Shown here: positions 44,544-57,144 of the stretch, one piece after another
Position numbering within the stretch: the stretch's first letter is position 1
Layout: the number at the start of each line of letters is the position of its first letter
DNA from: Hirundichthys speculiger
Lineage: Eukaryota; Chordata; Actinopteri; Beloniformes; Exocoetidae
DNA length: 64,000 nt
Direction: 5' to 3'
Assembly: GCA_018398805.1 (NCBI GenBank)
Contig: JAGFBZ010000737.1
Span: 62,001 to 126,000, forward strand
Translations under genes and position numbers: made by a program
Notes under the pieces: model-generated
Databases searched by the model: none
The model's input: the letters and a program-made list of their open reading frames with translations, nothing else
Told to the model about the DNA's origin: nothing

Positions 44544-46288
44544 TGATCTTCAACTAAAAGGACAAGCAAACTCATAGGGTTATGCTGATTTGATATTTGA
44601 TCAAAGCCAAATATCATCAGTTAATTTCACTTCCAGCTCAGCTGAATGTAAGAATCAAAAGCAGGTCCTGCAAGTACATTTTTCTGACTTTACCTTTGGT
44701 CAAGTCATCATTATGTATATAGCATATTTAAACAAAAGTGTTTCACAAAACAAAAGAGAGAGCCAAGTGCAATACATTATACAAGATAAAATCATTTAAA
44801 TACAATTTTGATGTAATAAAACTCAATTAAAATATTTAAAACATTTATTTGCATTTCTGGAGGATCTCAGTTTCCCTCAGTGTTTAATACATTGATTCTT
44901 GCTGTTTGTCAAAATGACCAAATACATGTATGTTTGCACTTTTGTCAAAAACCATACTGCACATAAATCTTTGTTTCATGTTATGGCTGTTGCTACAAAC
45001 ATGTTGCAAAATAAGCTCCACTCACCCCTGCAGACATATTTATGACTTTTCCTTCAAAGAGCTCAAGCCATTCAATTATTTGCGTCTTTGCCCGGGGCTC
45101 TGCACAATCAATGTCTTATGATTAACACGGTCCTGCTTTGGGCTGTGAAAAATTATCATAAAAATCATGGCTGCATACCAATTGGAAAATGTAAAACAGT
45201 TTTAGTGATCTCCTGATTTATATCCGAAGTGCTTTCATTTGAGACAATTATAAATTACTGTGTATTTAAAAGGCATCTGTAATCAAAATTAAACATATTT
45301 GTATTGATCATATTAAACTAATATTGAAGAACAGCTGCAAAAAAATGTAATGTAGTATAAATAAGAAAAAAATTGTATGGCTGTTTGTTCACCACTGAGT
45401 AATATTCTTTGTGTATGACTTCAATTACTTTGATAAAATGTAACAATGTATTTGCAACTCCAGTTTGGTCATAAAGATAATTGAGTTTCAAAGACATATT
45501 TTATTTTATTTGTAAAAGCAAACTGTCAGACAGCTCTACATGATAAACCAATTCAGATATCAACCATGTGTGTATGTAAGGAAGAAATCAGAAACAGGTG
45601 GTACCATGCCTAAAAGTTAAGTTGTATCTTACACATATGAGGACTGGTTGTGGCTCTGCATTGATTCCATCATGAAACACGGTGACGAGTGGGATGTTCA
45701 TTCATTTTTAATGAGGAGCATGAGGGTGCCAATGGAAAGCAATGTGCACATATAAATCTATTTTTCCTGCAACATGACATTGGAAAGAGAGCAGGGGGGA
45801 GTTGTGGCGATCATTTAATAAAGCCTGTCGATGTTTGAGACTCTTAGAGTTTCAATTTCCGATTTTTTTATTAAAATGACAGTCAAGAATTCTAGGATGA
45901 ACTACAGTCAGTTATTGCACTTATCAATGTAAGATTAGATCACATCCAACGAACCTGATGAACATCAGACTCTGTTGCCTCACTCTCATTTCCACCTTTC
46001 CAGATGTAATCATTTAAAATATTGAAATTCTGAATCAATACTTTTGCTCAATGAATGAAAAATAAATACCTTTTCTTGACAAGTATTAAATACGTTTGTT
46101 GTGTTATTTAATTTAGTTACTGGGACCAATGCTCACGAGCACACCAAGGCTTGGCTGGATAGTCATGAGCGTATGAGTGTCATACTCAGTGATAGTTTTA
46201 TCTCTTAAAAGCTGATGCAAGCACCATGTCTGGGTCCCTTTATTGTGTCTATGCATAGCAGCAACTGAAACATTTGTAGGAGAAAAAA
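44544..46288. other. unassigned AT-rich sequence
   Basis: Nothing recognised. Confidence 0.3.
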
Positions 46289-46930
46289 CTAACTCTCATT
46301 TTTGCTGTGTGTGCCATAAGGTCCATTGTGTCTATTGTTGCTTTCACTTTCAGTGTGTGTGTGTGTATTTTGACAATGAGGTAGAGTGGAAACTTGAATG
46401 CTCCTGCCTCTCCTCTCGATGTGAAGGAGACGTGGCTCTATCTTGAGTCTCTCCCGAATGACTGAACTTCTGACCCTTCCTCTAAGGGAGAGTCCAGCCA
46501 CCCTGCAGCAAAAACTGATTTCAGTTTTCACTGCAGGGTGGCAGCGGATCTGTGATGTCATTCTTTCGGTCACTACCCATAGTTCTTGACCACAGGTGAG
46601 GGTAGAATCAAAAATCGACTGGTGAACAGAATCTGCACCACAGCAGACGCTGTACCAGTCCGTCTGTCCGTCTATCTCCCCCGTCTTCCATCACTCGTGA
46701 ACAAGACCCCAGATACTAAAACTCCACCACTTGAGGCAGAACCTCACTTCCAACCTGGAGAAGGTATTCTATCCTTTTGTAACTGAGAACCATGGTCTCA
46801 GATTTGGAGGTGCTGATTCCCTGATGCTTTACACTCGGCTGCAAACCGTTCTAGGGAGAGCCGAAGATGTTTACCTGATGGCGCCTACAGGACCACATCA
46901 TCTGCAAAAAGTAGACATGAAATCCTGACA
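46289..46930 (-). mobile_element. LINE reverse transcriptase C-terminal remnant
   Basis: Minus-strand fragments in order: LLFADDVVL-like (about 46915), DGQTDWYSVCCGADSVHQSI and STLT (about 46640), then MTERMTSQIRCHPAVKTEI and RVAGLSLRGRVRSSVIRERL (46573-46440), KIEPRLLHIERR. This order and wording match a common fish LINE whose C-terminus reads VTERxRSRIQAAE...VAGLSLRDRVRSS.IRE. The frames are broken. Clade is uncertain. Confidence 0.75.
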
Positions 46931-47024
46931 CCACCACTGTAATCAATTATATTTTTTGAAAATGTAAAAACTTTTAAGATGATTTCTGATGATGCACTGA
47001 TCTGCTCCTATTTAGGAAGAAAAC

Positions 47025-47902
47025 TATGGAGCCCCATTTGGGTCATAATTCAATGAATAAATGAGTCTATTATTATGGAATACAGGCATTTATTATCATG
47101 AAATATTTCCCATTATTATGAAATGCATGTTTATTATTATGAAATATTTCCCATTATTATGATAATGGTTTCGTTTTTCATAAGAATGAGCTTTTACATT
47201 ATAATGTATTTGTTTTTCATAAGAATGAATTGTGTGTCAATCATAGCAGAGAGGGCGGAGCCATTTATGTGATTGGCTGCTCTTTCATTCAGGCATAAGC
47301 AACAGAACAGTGAATAGTGATAGTGGGCGAGAGGTGCAATGTATATACTCCAGGCCAGTAGGGGGCAGAATGTACCTCAGTTTACGATTAAAAGTTGACA
47401 TCGACTAAGAAACGTAGCACGAAATCTGGGGAAAACTTGATTTTGACGGCATGGCGACAGGAGAAAGATTCTTTTCTGACTTACTCCGAGAGGTAGCCAA
47501 CAGGCTCGATGTGAGTCCCCCACCAACTGCATGGAGAAGGATCAGCCAATGAGCGTGCAGGTCAACCACTGGTCCCGCCCAGTGGCAAAATGTCATTATT
47601 ATGTAAAAGCTCATTCTTATGAAAAAGGAAGCAATTATGTAAAAACTATTTTTTAGATAAAAAAGCCATTTTAAAATAAACTATCATGCATTAAACTAAC
47701 ATTAGATAATAATAAAAATATATGTCATAATAATTAAATTTTTTCATAATAATGCGAAATATTTCATAATATTGAACATGTATTTCATAATAATAGGAAA
47801 CATTTCATATTAATGGATACGTATTTCATAATAATAAATGCCTGTGTTTCATAATAATAGACTCATTTATTCATTGAATTATGACCCAAATGGGGCTCCA
47901 TA
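47025..47902. mobile_element. 878-bp inverted-repeat element with a first-exon remnant
   Basis: The ends are perfect inverted repeats for more than 50 bp (tatggagccccatttgggtc), with GAAAAC duplicated on both sides (47019-47024, 47903-47908). The interior is built of attattatgaaat-type repeats. On the plus strand an ATG at 47451 opens 20 codons (MATGERFFSDLLREVAN...) ending exactly at a GTGAGT donor (47511), like the first exon of an autonomous relative. The superfamily is unclear. A CTCF-like site lies at 47353-47370. Confidence 0.72.
47353..47370 (+). promoter_or_regulatory. CTCF-like motif
   Basis: ggccagtagggggcagaa matches the CTCF core (CCASYAGRKGGC) at nearly all positions. It lies inside a mobile element. 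Binding is not shown. Confidence 0.45.
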
Positions 47903-48230
47903 GAAAACAAGTGTGATATGTGAAGCTGAACTTTCAAATTCAAGTTGAGTTAATAAAAGCTAGCTAATATTGAAATATGCCCTGAGACTGGCAGAGCTAG
48001 TCCAATGGTTAACTAGGGGGAAAAAAAAGAGAAAATGGTGGGTGCTAAAATTTCAAGATAAAAAAAAAAGAAAAATTTTTTGAATCCCAACACAGATGGT
48101 TTATATCTAAGGCATAATTGAAGTGCTACATTTGAAGTAAAATTGAAGTACTAATATTTTCTCATTTAACTGGGGACATTTTTTTTTCTTTCTCTCCAAA
48201 TACTGTTCTTGACTTATAGCTTGGGAGCCT

Positions 48231-48282
48231 CTTAGTAGTTTCGGGGGTCTATGCATGCATAGACCCCCCTGAAACTACTAGG
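48231..48282. repeat. long palindrome
   Basis: cttagtagtttcgggggtct / atgcatgcat / agacccccctgaaactactagg: arms of about 20 bp with a small mismatch around a self-complementary ATGCATGCAT centre. Confidence 0.9.
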
Positions 48283-49889
48283 ATAGTCCGCACATTGCAA
48301 GAAACAGGTTTCTAATCTCAACGCAAGCTATTTGTTTTCAGGTGTAGATGCATTTTTGACCAATTAACTTTTTATTAACCTACATACTTTTTATGTATTT
48401 TATAACTTAGTTTATTATAAAACTATTCAAATAATGTATAAAGTACATAATAATTTTTCCCCACTGTATTCAGAAGCTGTTTGAAATCAGAGAGTCAGTA
48501 TGAGCTCAGGGAAACAGGATTGTTCAAAAAGTCCAGAGTAAGAACAGACACCAAGAACAGATTTATTTGTATAACAGAGTAGGATTTGTTTAAAAAACTA
48601 GCAGAATATATTAAGAGTGTGTAGTTCATATTAATCATATTATTCATAATATCATATTAATTAAAAATAAAATACTCAGCTTTGAGTACTTTGTTCATTG
48701 AAGGTCTAGAAACTTTAGGTTCAGGTTTCTGTTATGTTTTATACATTAAATATTAAAATGACTCAAATCAATCTTTAGAAACAATTTACAATTCATTGCT
48801 CAAATACAGCAAGGTAAATGTATACTTTCTGCATAGAGTTGATTTAGAGAATAAAACTAAAATGCCTGTACATTTTCAGAAATTACCATATCTATTATTT
48901 AGTGCCATTCAAAAATGTTTATATTAAATGTTAATGTTAGTGCATTTAGATTTCCTCTATGATGTTCTGCTGTTATCTTCGGTGTTCATCCTGTAATAAT
49001 TATTTATTTAGAGGACTTTACAAAGTTAAGTTAGTATGTGAGCTACTGTTAAATCAGAAAAGATATGGTGACGACTAAATGACAAAATGACATAGTGAGT
49101 GAGAAATAAATCAAATGACTAACACAATGCAACAAAAATGTATTGCGATGTAAAAAAAAAAAAAATGGCTAGTACTGTATAATAATCACTAATAGGGGCA
49201 GAGGATTTGACTCAATAAACAAGTGAGTGCAGTAGAAGCAAAGTGAGCATAGCATTGGACTTCAAGCTTACTTTTTTCAAGATGCCAATGGAATATTTCA
49301 CCAAGACATGGCTGCAGGGGCATCTGGTGATTCCAGTCACCTTCCAAAAAATGAAAATAAGAAGTCTAAATAGTTATGTCAATATTATCAGAAAAAAAGA
49401 TGTTAGAAATTATAGAAAAAATATATACCTTGTCATTCATTGATTTCATTTGTCTCCATTTGACTCTTGTAAACTCCTCCACATGGATATTGAGTCTGAA
49501 TATCCAGGATTTCATAATTTATAAACCCCTTGCTCACTTTATTGTGATCATGTACTGTATATTACTGTCATTCTAGGATTCTGAAAATAATACAATACAT
49601 TAAATAACAAACTTTTATTTCACTTTATCAATAAAATCATCAAATTCTTTATCGTATGACCAAAAATACCTTCACAGATCAGTTCAGCTTAATAGACCAA
49701 GATTAGATTCCAAATTTCAGGAAAAGAATAATCACCACAGGGTGCCAGAACACACCACACCCATGCAAGTCAGGATGCAGCAACTCACTGCTATGGGAAG
49801 TCAAGTAAAGCAACAGAAGTTTTGTGAATATGCATGGTAACCCAGCAAGTATGCAAAAGTCCCATTCTCTCTACACTGAGAAAAATATG
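48283..49889. other. unassigned AT-rich sequence
   Basis: Nothing recognised. Confidence 0.3.
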
Positions 49890-50515
49890 ACCAATGGTTA
49901 CTTAAAAAAATTGTGGCAACAAAGTGACACATAATATAATTGAATAGATTTTAAGTTCTACAATTTGATTAAAAAGTATTGAATACATTAACTTAACTCA
50001 AACAAAAAAATTAGGTAGATCTTAATAAAAGCAACAGTTGAAATGAGTTGGATTTAGTAATAGCATGCCAAATGATGAGTTATATCGCCAAAAAATATTT
50101 AGTAAATCCGAGTCAATTTCACAAGGAAAGCTGATTTATATTTACTAAGTATCTGAGCAAAAATAATTTAGATTTACTAAATATATGGGGGAAACGGATT
50201 CATATTTACTGATAATCTAGGCAAAACTGGCTTATGTTTATCAATTATATGGGTGAAATTGATTTATATTTACTAAATATCTGCAAAAAAATTATTTGGA
50301 TGAAGTAAATAAAATAAATTATATCAACTCATATTCTAGCATATTGTTACTTAATTCAACACATTTACACTGTTGTTCTTATTTATCTGTACCTAAAATA
50401 ATTGTTTGATTTTCATTTTTAATTTCTATCACAGGACTTTAAATCTATTCAATAATATTGAATGTCACTTTGTTGCCATAATTTTTCTGTGTCTAATTTA
50501 CCAAATATCCTGACC
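49890..50515. mobile_element. MITE-like element with internal tandem repeat
   Basis: The inverted repeats 49905-49960 and 50437-50500 share ggcaacaaagtgaca and attgaatagattttaa. Between them, four to five degenerate copies of a roughly 60-bp unit (gatttatatttactaaatat with a following ctg..gcaaaaa) occur at 50085-50300. Confidence 0.55.
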
Positions 50516-50803
50516 AAATTTAAGTAAACTGTGGCATCAAGAAACATAAACAGATTACAATGCATAAAATAGCAACAGATAAACATTTATTTGTGCAATT
50601 TTTAAAAACATGTTTATCCAGCACTCAACAAGTGCAAAATGCCAAAATACAACAATAAAACAGAGAAGGGGCAATATACTATATCAGTATCAAATCAAAA
50701 ACATGATGCCACTTCGCTCAAAGTAAGGTTAATATGATTTTTTAGAACCATCACATGAACAACAATTAACTGGGACTCAATTAAGCCTGCTTCAACATTT
50801 TTT

Positions 50804-50935
50804 TTAATCAATCACATAAAAGTACGTTATGTTTAAGGGGAAGAGGTTCAGAAGCCGAGGAGTATATTCATCCAGCTTGGACATGAACTTCGATTCAAGA
50901 TGCACCATTGTGATTCTGTGAAACTCATCCTGGAT
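50804..50935 (-). pseudogene. exon resembling the fish SAMD3-like family
   Basis: A strong acceptor (GATTTGTCTTTCAG) opens 43 codons to a TAA: IQDEFHRITMVHLESKFMSK, LDEYTPRLLNLF and then unrelated residues. E-F-x-R-I-T-x-x-x-L-x-S-x-F-x-x-x-L-D-x-Y-T-x-x-L-L is a pattern I recall from expanded fish proteins annotated as SAMD3-like. The family match ends at LFP, after which the frame runs into AT-rich DNA. The exon is probably truncated. Confidence 0.45.
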
Positions 50936-51214
50936 CTGAAAGACAAATCATGAAACCAGTTTTAAAGCCTCAAATATTACAAACATAAATACTGTTCTTA
51001 CGACATTTTTCAAAAGCAAGAGACAACCTACTAAACATAATCATTTTTACATCATTTTACAACCTCCAAGTTTGTCGATTGTTTACCTTCTGAGTCAGCA
51101 TGTTAAATGGGTCATATTATGAAAAAAAAAAAATCACTTTTTTTTTTATTTGGGTCTCTGATATGCCTACTAACACAGAAACTGAAATAACAATGCAGTC
51201 AGTTTAATGTAGGC

Positions 51215-51431
51215 AAAACAATCCTGAAGTTTTAGGAGAAAAGAGGGTAGCAGCCTCATCCAGTACAATGGCAGAGAATGGAGACATGGCTCGTGGACAC
51301 TTGGATTACACTACACAAGCAGGATGGAGACATTTTGTTTTTTTTACGTTTTATCCGTGGTCACCATTCACTGCCCTTGTACTGGATGAGGCTGCTACCA
51401 TCTTTTCTCCTAAAACTTCAGGATTGTTTTG
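51215..51431. repeat. inverted repeat (about 50-bp arms)
   Basis: caaaacaatcctgaagttttaggagaaaa...gtagcagcctcatccagtacaa (51215-51270) is mirrored at 51377-51431. It belongs to a common repeat whose start tgggtcatattatg is at 51109. Confidence 0.8.
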
Positions 51432-51762
51432 TGAACTGAAGATCTTGACCCATCATCACATCAGCATAGGAGTGAGTACTTACTGAGTGGATTAATCTGG
51501 GGAAAATGGAATATCGCTTTAATGTTTTTCAATGACAATGAGAACAATGACACAAAATTATAATTCCCTCTGACAATGCAAATCATATGGGCAATTGCAA
51601 TATTACTGAAAAACATAATCAGAATTAGATATTTTTTTCGAAATCGTTTAGCCCTATAATATACCATTATATGTAAGAGATTGGGCACCTTTAATTTGAA
51701 TATTTATTGTTTGTTGATGTGCATACTACCTTACAGTTGGTTTCATATTTTTGTCTGACATC

Positions 51763-51884
51763 TTAAAGGGATAGTTTATTTTTTGAAGTGGACCTCTATG
51801 AGGTATTTATCCAGTGGAGAAACTGACATTTATACTGGCACAGATGCAATGTACTGCTCTAAAAAAACTGAACTATCCCTTTAA
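51763..51884. mobile_element. 122-bp TTAA-flanked MITE
   Basis: TTAAAGGGATAGTTTA...TGAACTATCCCTTTAA: terminal inverted repeats with TTAA at both ends, as in piggyBac- or Kolobok-class non-autonomous elements. Confidence 0.75.
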
Positions 51885-53732
51885 GAATGTCCAAAATAAA
51901 CTTTTTTTGTTGTCACGTTATTACAAGATGAAAACATGATTAGTTATGGGTGTGGAAAAGTATGTACAAACCATTAACTTAAGTGTATGGCTATGAGAAA
52001 TCTGTATTTCTATATTTTCTGCTCCTTAAATTTCAAATTCAGGTTTGAACTACAGGCTTTGAACATCACTAACAATTTAAACTGTAGTTAATCTGCTTTT
52101 TATGCAGCAAAGGTTGATACAAAAATAGTTATCAATTTCTAATGCAATACAAATGGTGTACACACCTTTACACAACATGCACTGTATGTGAAATATGGTA
52201 TCGCAGCATATGGTGTACTACGCATAATGTAAGTGTGATACATACCTGCTAAAAACTTTTAGTCACAGATTCTTCATGCATCTGGAAATAAATTCATATC
52301 AGGATTTAATTAACACACACACATACAACAGGGAACATATTAGTAGTAACTTAAACAATCGAAATGTATAAACATTGTCACCCAGGTACCTACAAATATC
52401 AGTTTATCACCCAAAGAGGGTTGAATCAAGGCAACTCGTCCAAAAGGCTTATTGTTCTTAAAGAAACATCTTCAATACCCCAAAACATGTCCAGGTGCTT
52501 TGACTTAACATTTCTTTGGATAACTAGCAGTGTATCAGATATAAGTCCACTACATTCAGGTCTCTATTAACGTCAGAATAAGAGAACATTTGTTCAGTGG
52601 CACAAGAAACAACAAGTAAGAGGTCTATGATCTTACTTAAGTACAGAATCACATTTAAATAACCCAGTAGCTTCTGAAAGACTAGTTAGACACACTTACA
52701 ATAGACTTACTTCCGTCAAAAATAAAAACATAACTAATCATAAAAAGAGTGGCATGAAATAATTGTTGAAGCTTAATAACCTTTGTAGATCCTTTATCTT
52801 AAGAGGATGATAATAGCAGGGACACTGGAACATGTCATATAAATGAGAATGAGGCTAAGAATAACCCTGACAAAGAAATGTATAATATAATCAAAAGATG
52901 TGCTGTTTCATCATAAGTTGTCTTTTAAACCTACAAGTGTGTGTTCCCTTCTTCACTTTCACCTGAGGAAGGCTATCAATGAATGACACATTATAGAGCA
53001 AATTATTCATAAAAGGACATGTATTTTGGTCATTTTTCCATGTGGATATGGTCTCTTTTTCTTGTATTTATTTTGATCTCATCATTCTATAAGAACGTCC
53101 AATGCCTAACTGAAGGATTTACTCTGTGGTTACTACTGTTGGCAGTATGACTTCTAAAACGTTAGTGGGGAAAAGGAGGCATAACGTAGCATTTAGCGTG
53201 ACATAATGTACAGAGTTTAATGTGTGGTCGCAAACAGAAGCCTCTCCCTGGCAGCTCAGAGTCCGTACCAAACTTTATGTACTGATCTCAAGCCAGCATT
53301 CACGAGCGCCAATCGGTGTAACTGTTCATCTGTCAGCGTGAGCTGCAACCAGATTGAAAGCAAACGTTACTCCGAGAAAAGTAAGGGGAAAAAACGAGGA
53401 AGGCTGTTCGTGCCATCTGAATGTAACTGATGTAACTGAATGTAACGTTAGTGGAGAGGCTCGGGGAGAGCTGGTGAATTTAGGATTAGCCAAACACCAG
53501 CCATTGTGCTCAAAACACATTAACAGACGTTCAGTGAAAATAACGCCAAATTAAAAAAAACGAAAGACAAAACAGCGACACAAAAACAACTGTTTTTTCC
53601 TTCCAAAATGTGTAACATTACAAAAGCTGATAAGTATTCTGCTTTTAACATGCTACTTGAGTAAAAATGTTAGTACAATGTAATTGTGAAAACTAAATGC
53701 AGTAACTTTAGACGAAACTCCTGATTACTCAC
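51885..53732. other. unassigned sequence
   Basis: Open frames on both strands at 53220-53550 have mixed composition but no recognised domain. Confidence 0.3.
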
Positions 53733-53754
53733 CGTTTGTTTGTCCCTCCATCAT
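53733..53754 (-). CDS. possible first coding exon (MMEGQTN)
   Basis: ATGATGGAGGGACAAACAAACG is followed by a consensus donor GTGAGT at 53732. It lies upstream (minus strand) of the SAMD3-like exon, so both may belong to one gene or gene remnant. A second donor-bounded stretch ends ...GTTTTCAG|GTAAGA at about 54890. Linking them is inference. Confidence 0.35.
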
Positions 53755-53824
53755 GGTGTCGTCGCGTGCTAGCTAGCTTGTTATGTGGGGGAGGGGGGTG
53801 GGGCTGAGGCTGAGGCCAGGAAAC

Positions 53825-54596
53825 TTAAAGGAGCCGTTTGTAAGATTATGGCCAAAACTGGTACTGCAGTCACTTTCAAAACACTGTTGAGCGGCGTGTA
53901 CCCCCCCCCCTCCTCCCCGACCAGAGGTTGCCAGGTAGACTGCAAAATTAAGCAGGAACGTAGGCTGCCATGGCAAGCGATGAGTCCTACACGGTAATTT
54001 TATTTTCTGTTAATTATATTTAATGCTTTATGAAAGATCTTTTGCAAAGTAATAATGTACTGCAAAATTTCTTTGTCACCTTGTTCTGTTACCTTGCCCA
54101 AGTAAATTAGCGTTAGCCAAACATTTAGCTATGAATCTTACCTGTCCAGGAGAAAATCAGCAACGTTGGCGTCTGTCTTCAAATTCTTCTCCGCTTTCAG
54201 CCGTCTCCATCTATCAAAAGCATCTCCTATACAAATCCTTGTTTTATTTCGGACCTTGTCACGACGTAACTCGGATTCATAACGAGGTCTTTTAGGTTTT
54301 GGTACGTAGCGGCTGCTGCGATAACTAGAGCCGAGCTGGCAACCCGGATGCCGAAACACTACTGACTTCCTGATTGGGAGATAGGTGGAGGGTGGCGCTT
54401 CAGGCCAAAACAAAAATGACAACATAAACAGGACTTGAGGGCTGCAACTCCTCTTTTTAAACGGGAATATCCTGGCTTGAGTGCTGTTGTCAGTGACATA
54501 AGTATTTGAAATGAACATGATTTTTAAATTTCTGTTGACATATCAGGGTAATTTTATGATTCGTTTTATTAATCTTCTTACATACGGCTCCTTTAA
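53825..54596. mobile_element. 772-bp TTAA-flanked element with a conserved exon
   Basis: TTAA plus aggagccgtttgtaaga at the left and the inverted tcttacatacggctcct plus TTAA at the right. On the minus strand a frame ends at a consensus donor (GGACAG|GTAAGA, 54142). It encodes RYVPKPKRPRYESELRRDKV, then NKTRICIGDAFDRWRRLKAE and VADFLLD. T-R-(V/I)-x-I-G-x-A-F-x-R-W-R-x-L...V-A-x-F-L-L-D is a block I recall from fish and invertebrate predicted proteins. Superfamily (piggyBac or Kolobok) is uncertain. Confidence 0.68.
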
Positions 54597-57087
54597 TTAA
54601 ATAAAAAGACTAGCTTGTATTTTACAGCCCTTATATTACGGTATTACATTACACTTTGGGAAGTAACATTAAATTGTGGCAGTGAGACTGCTTTTTCAAT
54701 CGTCGCGATGCTTTTAGCCGAATCAAAGACAATGTAGGCTGACTTCCAATCACTAACACTGTAACTTCATTTTGACTCACAGTGCAGCAAAGTTGGCATG
54801 TTTGGTAATTTGCAGTAACACAAAACAATGTTAACTGCTACAGACACTTGAATTGTTTATTAACCAAGAACAATTAAACAGGTCTTACCTGAAAACAAAC
54901 GGCAGTCCATGACATGTGTGGCAGACTTGATGTCCGTGTGATGAAAAATGCATTGGGCGGGATTGTAGGTTGTTAAAATCAAGACCTCCCAATGAGTAAA
55001 ATTTATCAATTTTCTGCACTTTTGACTTTCCTGATGAAAATAATTAAATTCTACTCAGTGTTTCTCAGCTGATTTTATTTAAAAAATAACTGAGTAAAAT
55101 GCAGTTAATAAATTATTAAAATTTGGTGAATTCAACTCAGTCTGATTCCAAACTGCACACAGTCTTTTTTATTATGTATAGTTTACTCTTATTTATTTAG
55201 TAAATATTAATTAACCCTGATCACAGTTTTTGCAGTGTATGTAGTTACTAGGTTACCATAAGGAAGAGAATTTGCACAAGTCATTGCTTTCTGTGCGAGA
55301 AGCAAAGGTAATATATGAAACTCATTAATGCTGATGGGATTGTCAGCCTGAGATATTAGTGTTCTCATGCTGAGAATAATGATATGAAATATTGGTGGTG
55401 AAAGCGTGTGAATTGCATGACTCGCAGCAAATGCATGAGACTTGTGACCCATAAAAACTGAAGGAGTCAGGTGTTGGTAATAAATTATGAGTCTTATCTC
55501 TGGGAAAAAAAATCACTGAGCCAACAGGAGTAAGGCAAACAAGGAGTTTTCTCTGGAAGGGTGCTCTTTCCATTACCATATTTATAACCACATTTATTTG
55601 AATGGCAAGGCAACAAGAGAGAGCGTGCATCATGTTATTTGTTTGTTTACTTTTACAAAGCATTTCTTGGGAAAATAAAAACACTGTAACAGCTGAAGCT
55701 AAATGCCAGCACCAAACAGTATTATTTTGAGAAACTACTTTATCAATCACTTCAATCTGTATTGTACAACCTGCCAGCTGCAGAGAGGAAGTACAGCTGA
55801 GAGGCACTATCACCTTTCACATACCTTGACATAGTGATTTTTCTGGATTCAGTATCTACATAACACGAAAGGAACGCAAAAAGTATAAAAACTGAGTTAT
55901 TGGAAGCTTTTTAACAATTGTAAACAAATGTACAAATCAAAAATGACAAACTTGAACGCCTAAAGTCCTAAACCATGGGCTAAGAAATTGTTCTGTTGCT
56001 TATTATCAGAGGAAATGAAATTATTTGATCATCCTGAGTCATAGCCTGGTGAGTCACAGGTGATGGGAGATTTCAAATGTACATACAAGGCACATTTGAC
56101 TGACAAACTCTAATTGTGTTTATGACTTATACTAGTCTACTTTGAAACAACAGCATTGATAATTTAATATTCAACATTCTTAAAGAAGTGGAGGTTGTGA
56201 TTTCTACAGCTAATAACAACCAGATAAATCTTGTGGGTTTATGGCAGCATTTTCTTAATCTCCTTTCCACATCAAAAATGTGAAAAACCTACCCTATTGT
56301 TGACTTTGTTTCTATAACTACTGTCGCGCTGGAAGCCCAGAGGAGGATGTGCAGATGAGGCCAGTTGGCTGGAGTCCCACGACACAGCACTTGTCCAATT
56401 GCTTCAAATGTTTACAATTTTCAATCTTATCGCAGAGCTTTGAAGAGAATACTGGAGTCTTGAATCAGCGAGCAAGGAGCCTTTATTTCTCTGATACAGA
56501 AGTACAGAGTTTCTCTGTAGAAAAACTGATTCTTTCTCTTCCCTACAGTATCTTTTATTGCTAAAATGTGGGGAGTGTCCTATACTCCCCAGGTAATTTC
56601 AGACGATCTCATTGGAAATTAAGTTATTTTCTTTTACCTCAAAGTTTAGGAGAAGTAATTTCATTGGATATATATTTTATTATACTGATAAGATATATTT
56701 TATTTTGGGTGTGATCCAGAAGAAATCCTGGATTCTGGATCACTTTCAAATTTTCGATAACATTGCGCTGTTTAGTTGTTTCTTGAACCCTAAAGCAACC
56801 ACAATGGAGACAGGAAGGGAGTTCTGGAATTTTAAGAGTTTAATTCTCTCAGATGTAAAAAAGGAGGATTCGAGGATTGGCAGCCAAACCAACAATCCAG
56901 GGGACGACGAAGGCAAGGAGGTGGCACTGCGAATGGATGGATCAGGCGTTTCTGTGGGAAGATCTGGAGACGAGTCTGGTTGAATGATGACTGAATAGGT
57001 ACAGGTGTGCAGTGCCACACCTGGGCTGCTCGTCGGATGGGAAGGTGAAACAGAGGTGGATCTGAGTGTTTATGTAGAGGATTGAAG
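54597..57087. other. unassigned sequence
   Basis: No gene that I can support. 56330-57080 is less AT-rich and could be LTR-related, but no termini were found. Confidence 0.3.
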
Positions 57088-57144
57088 GTGGCGCAGTGGG
57101 TTGTGCGCAGGAGCCCAGAGGTGGAAGGTTGCGGTTCACAACCA
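57088..57144 (+). mobile_element. tRNA-like SINE head
   Basis: ggtggcgcagtgggttgtgc and ggaaggttgcggttcacaa resemble A- and B-box segments of a tRNA-derived SINE. It abuts the duplicated segment copy B. Confidence 0.4.
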
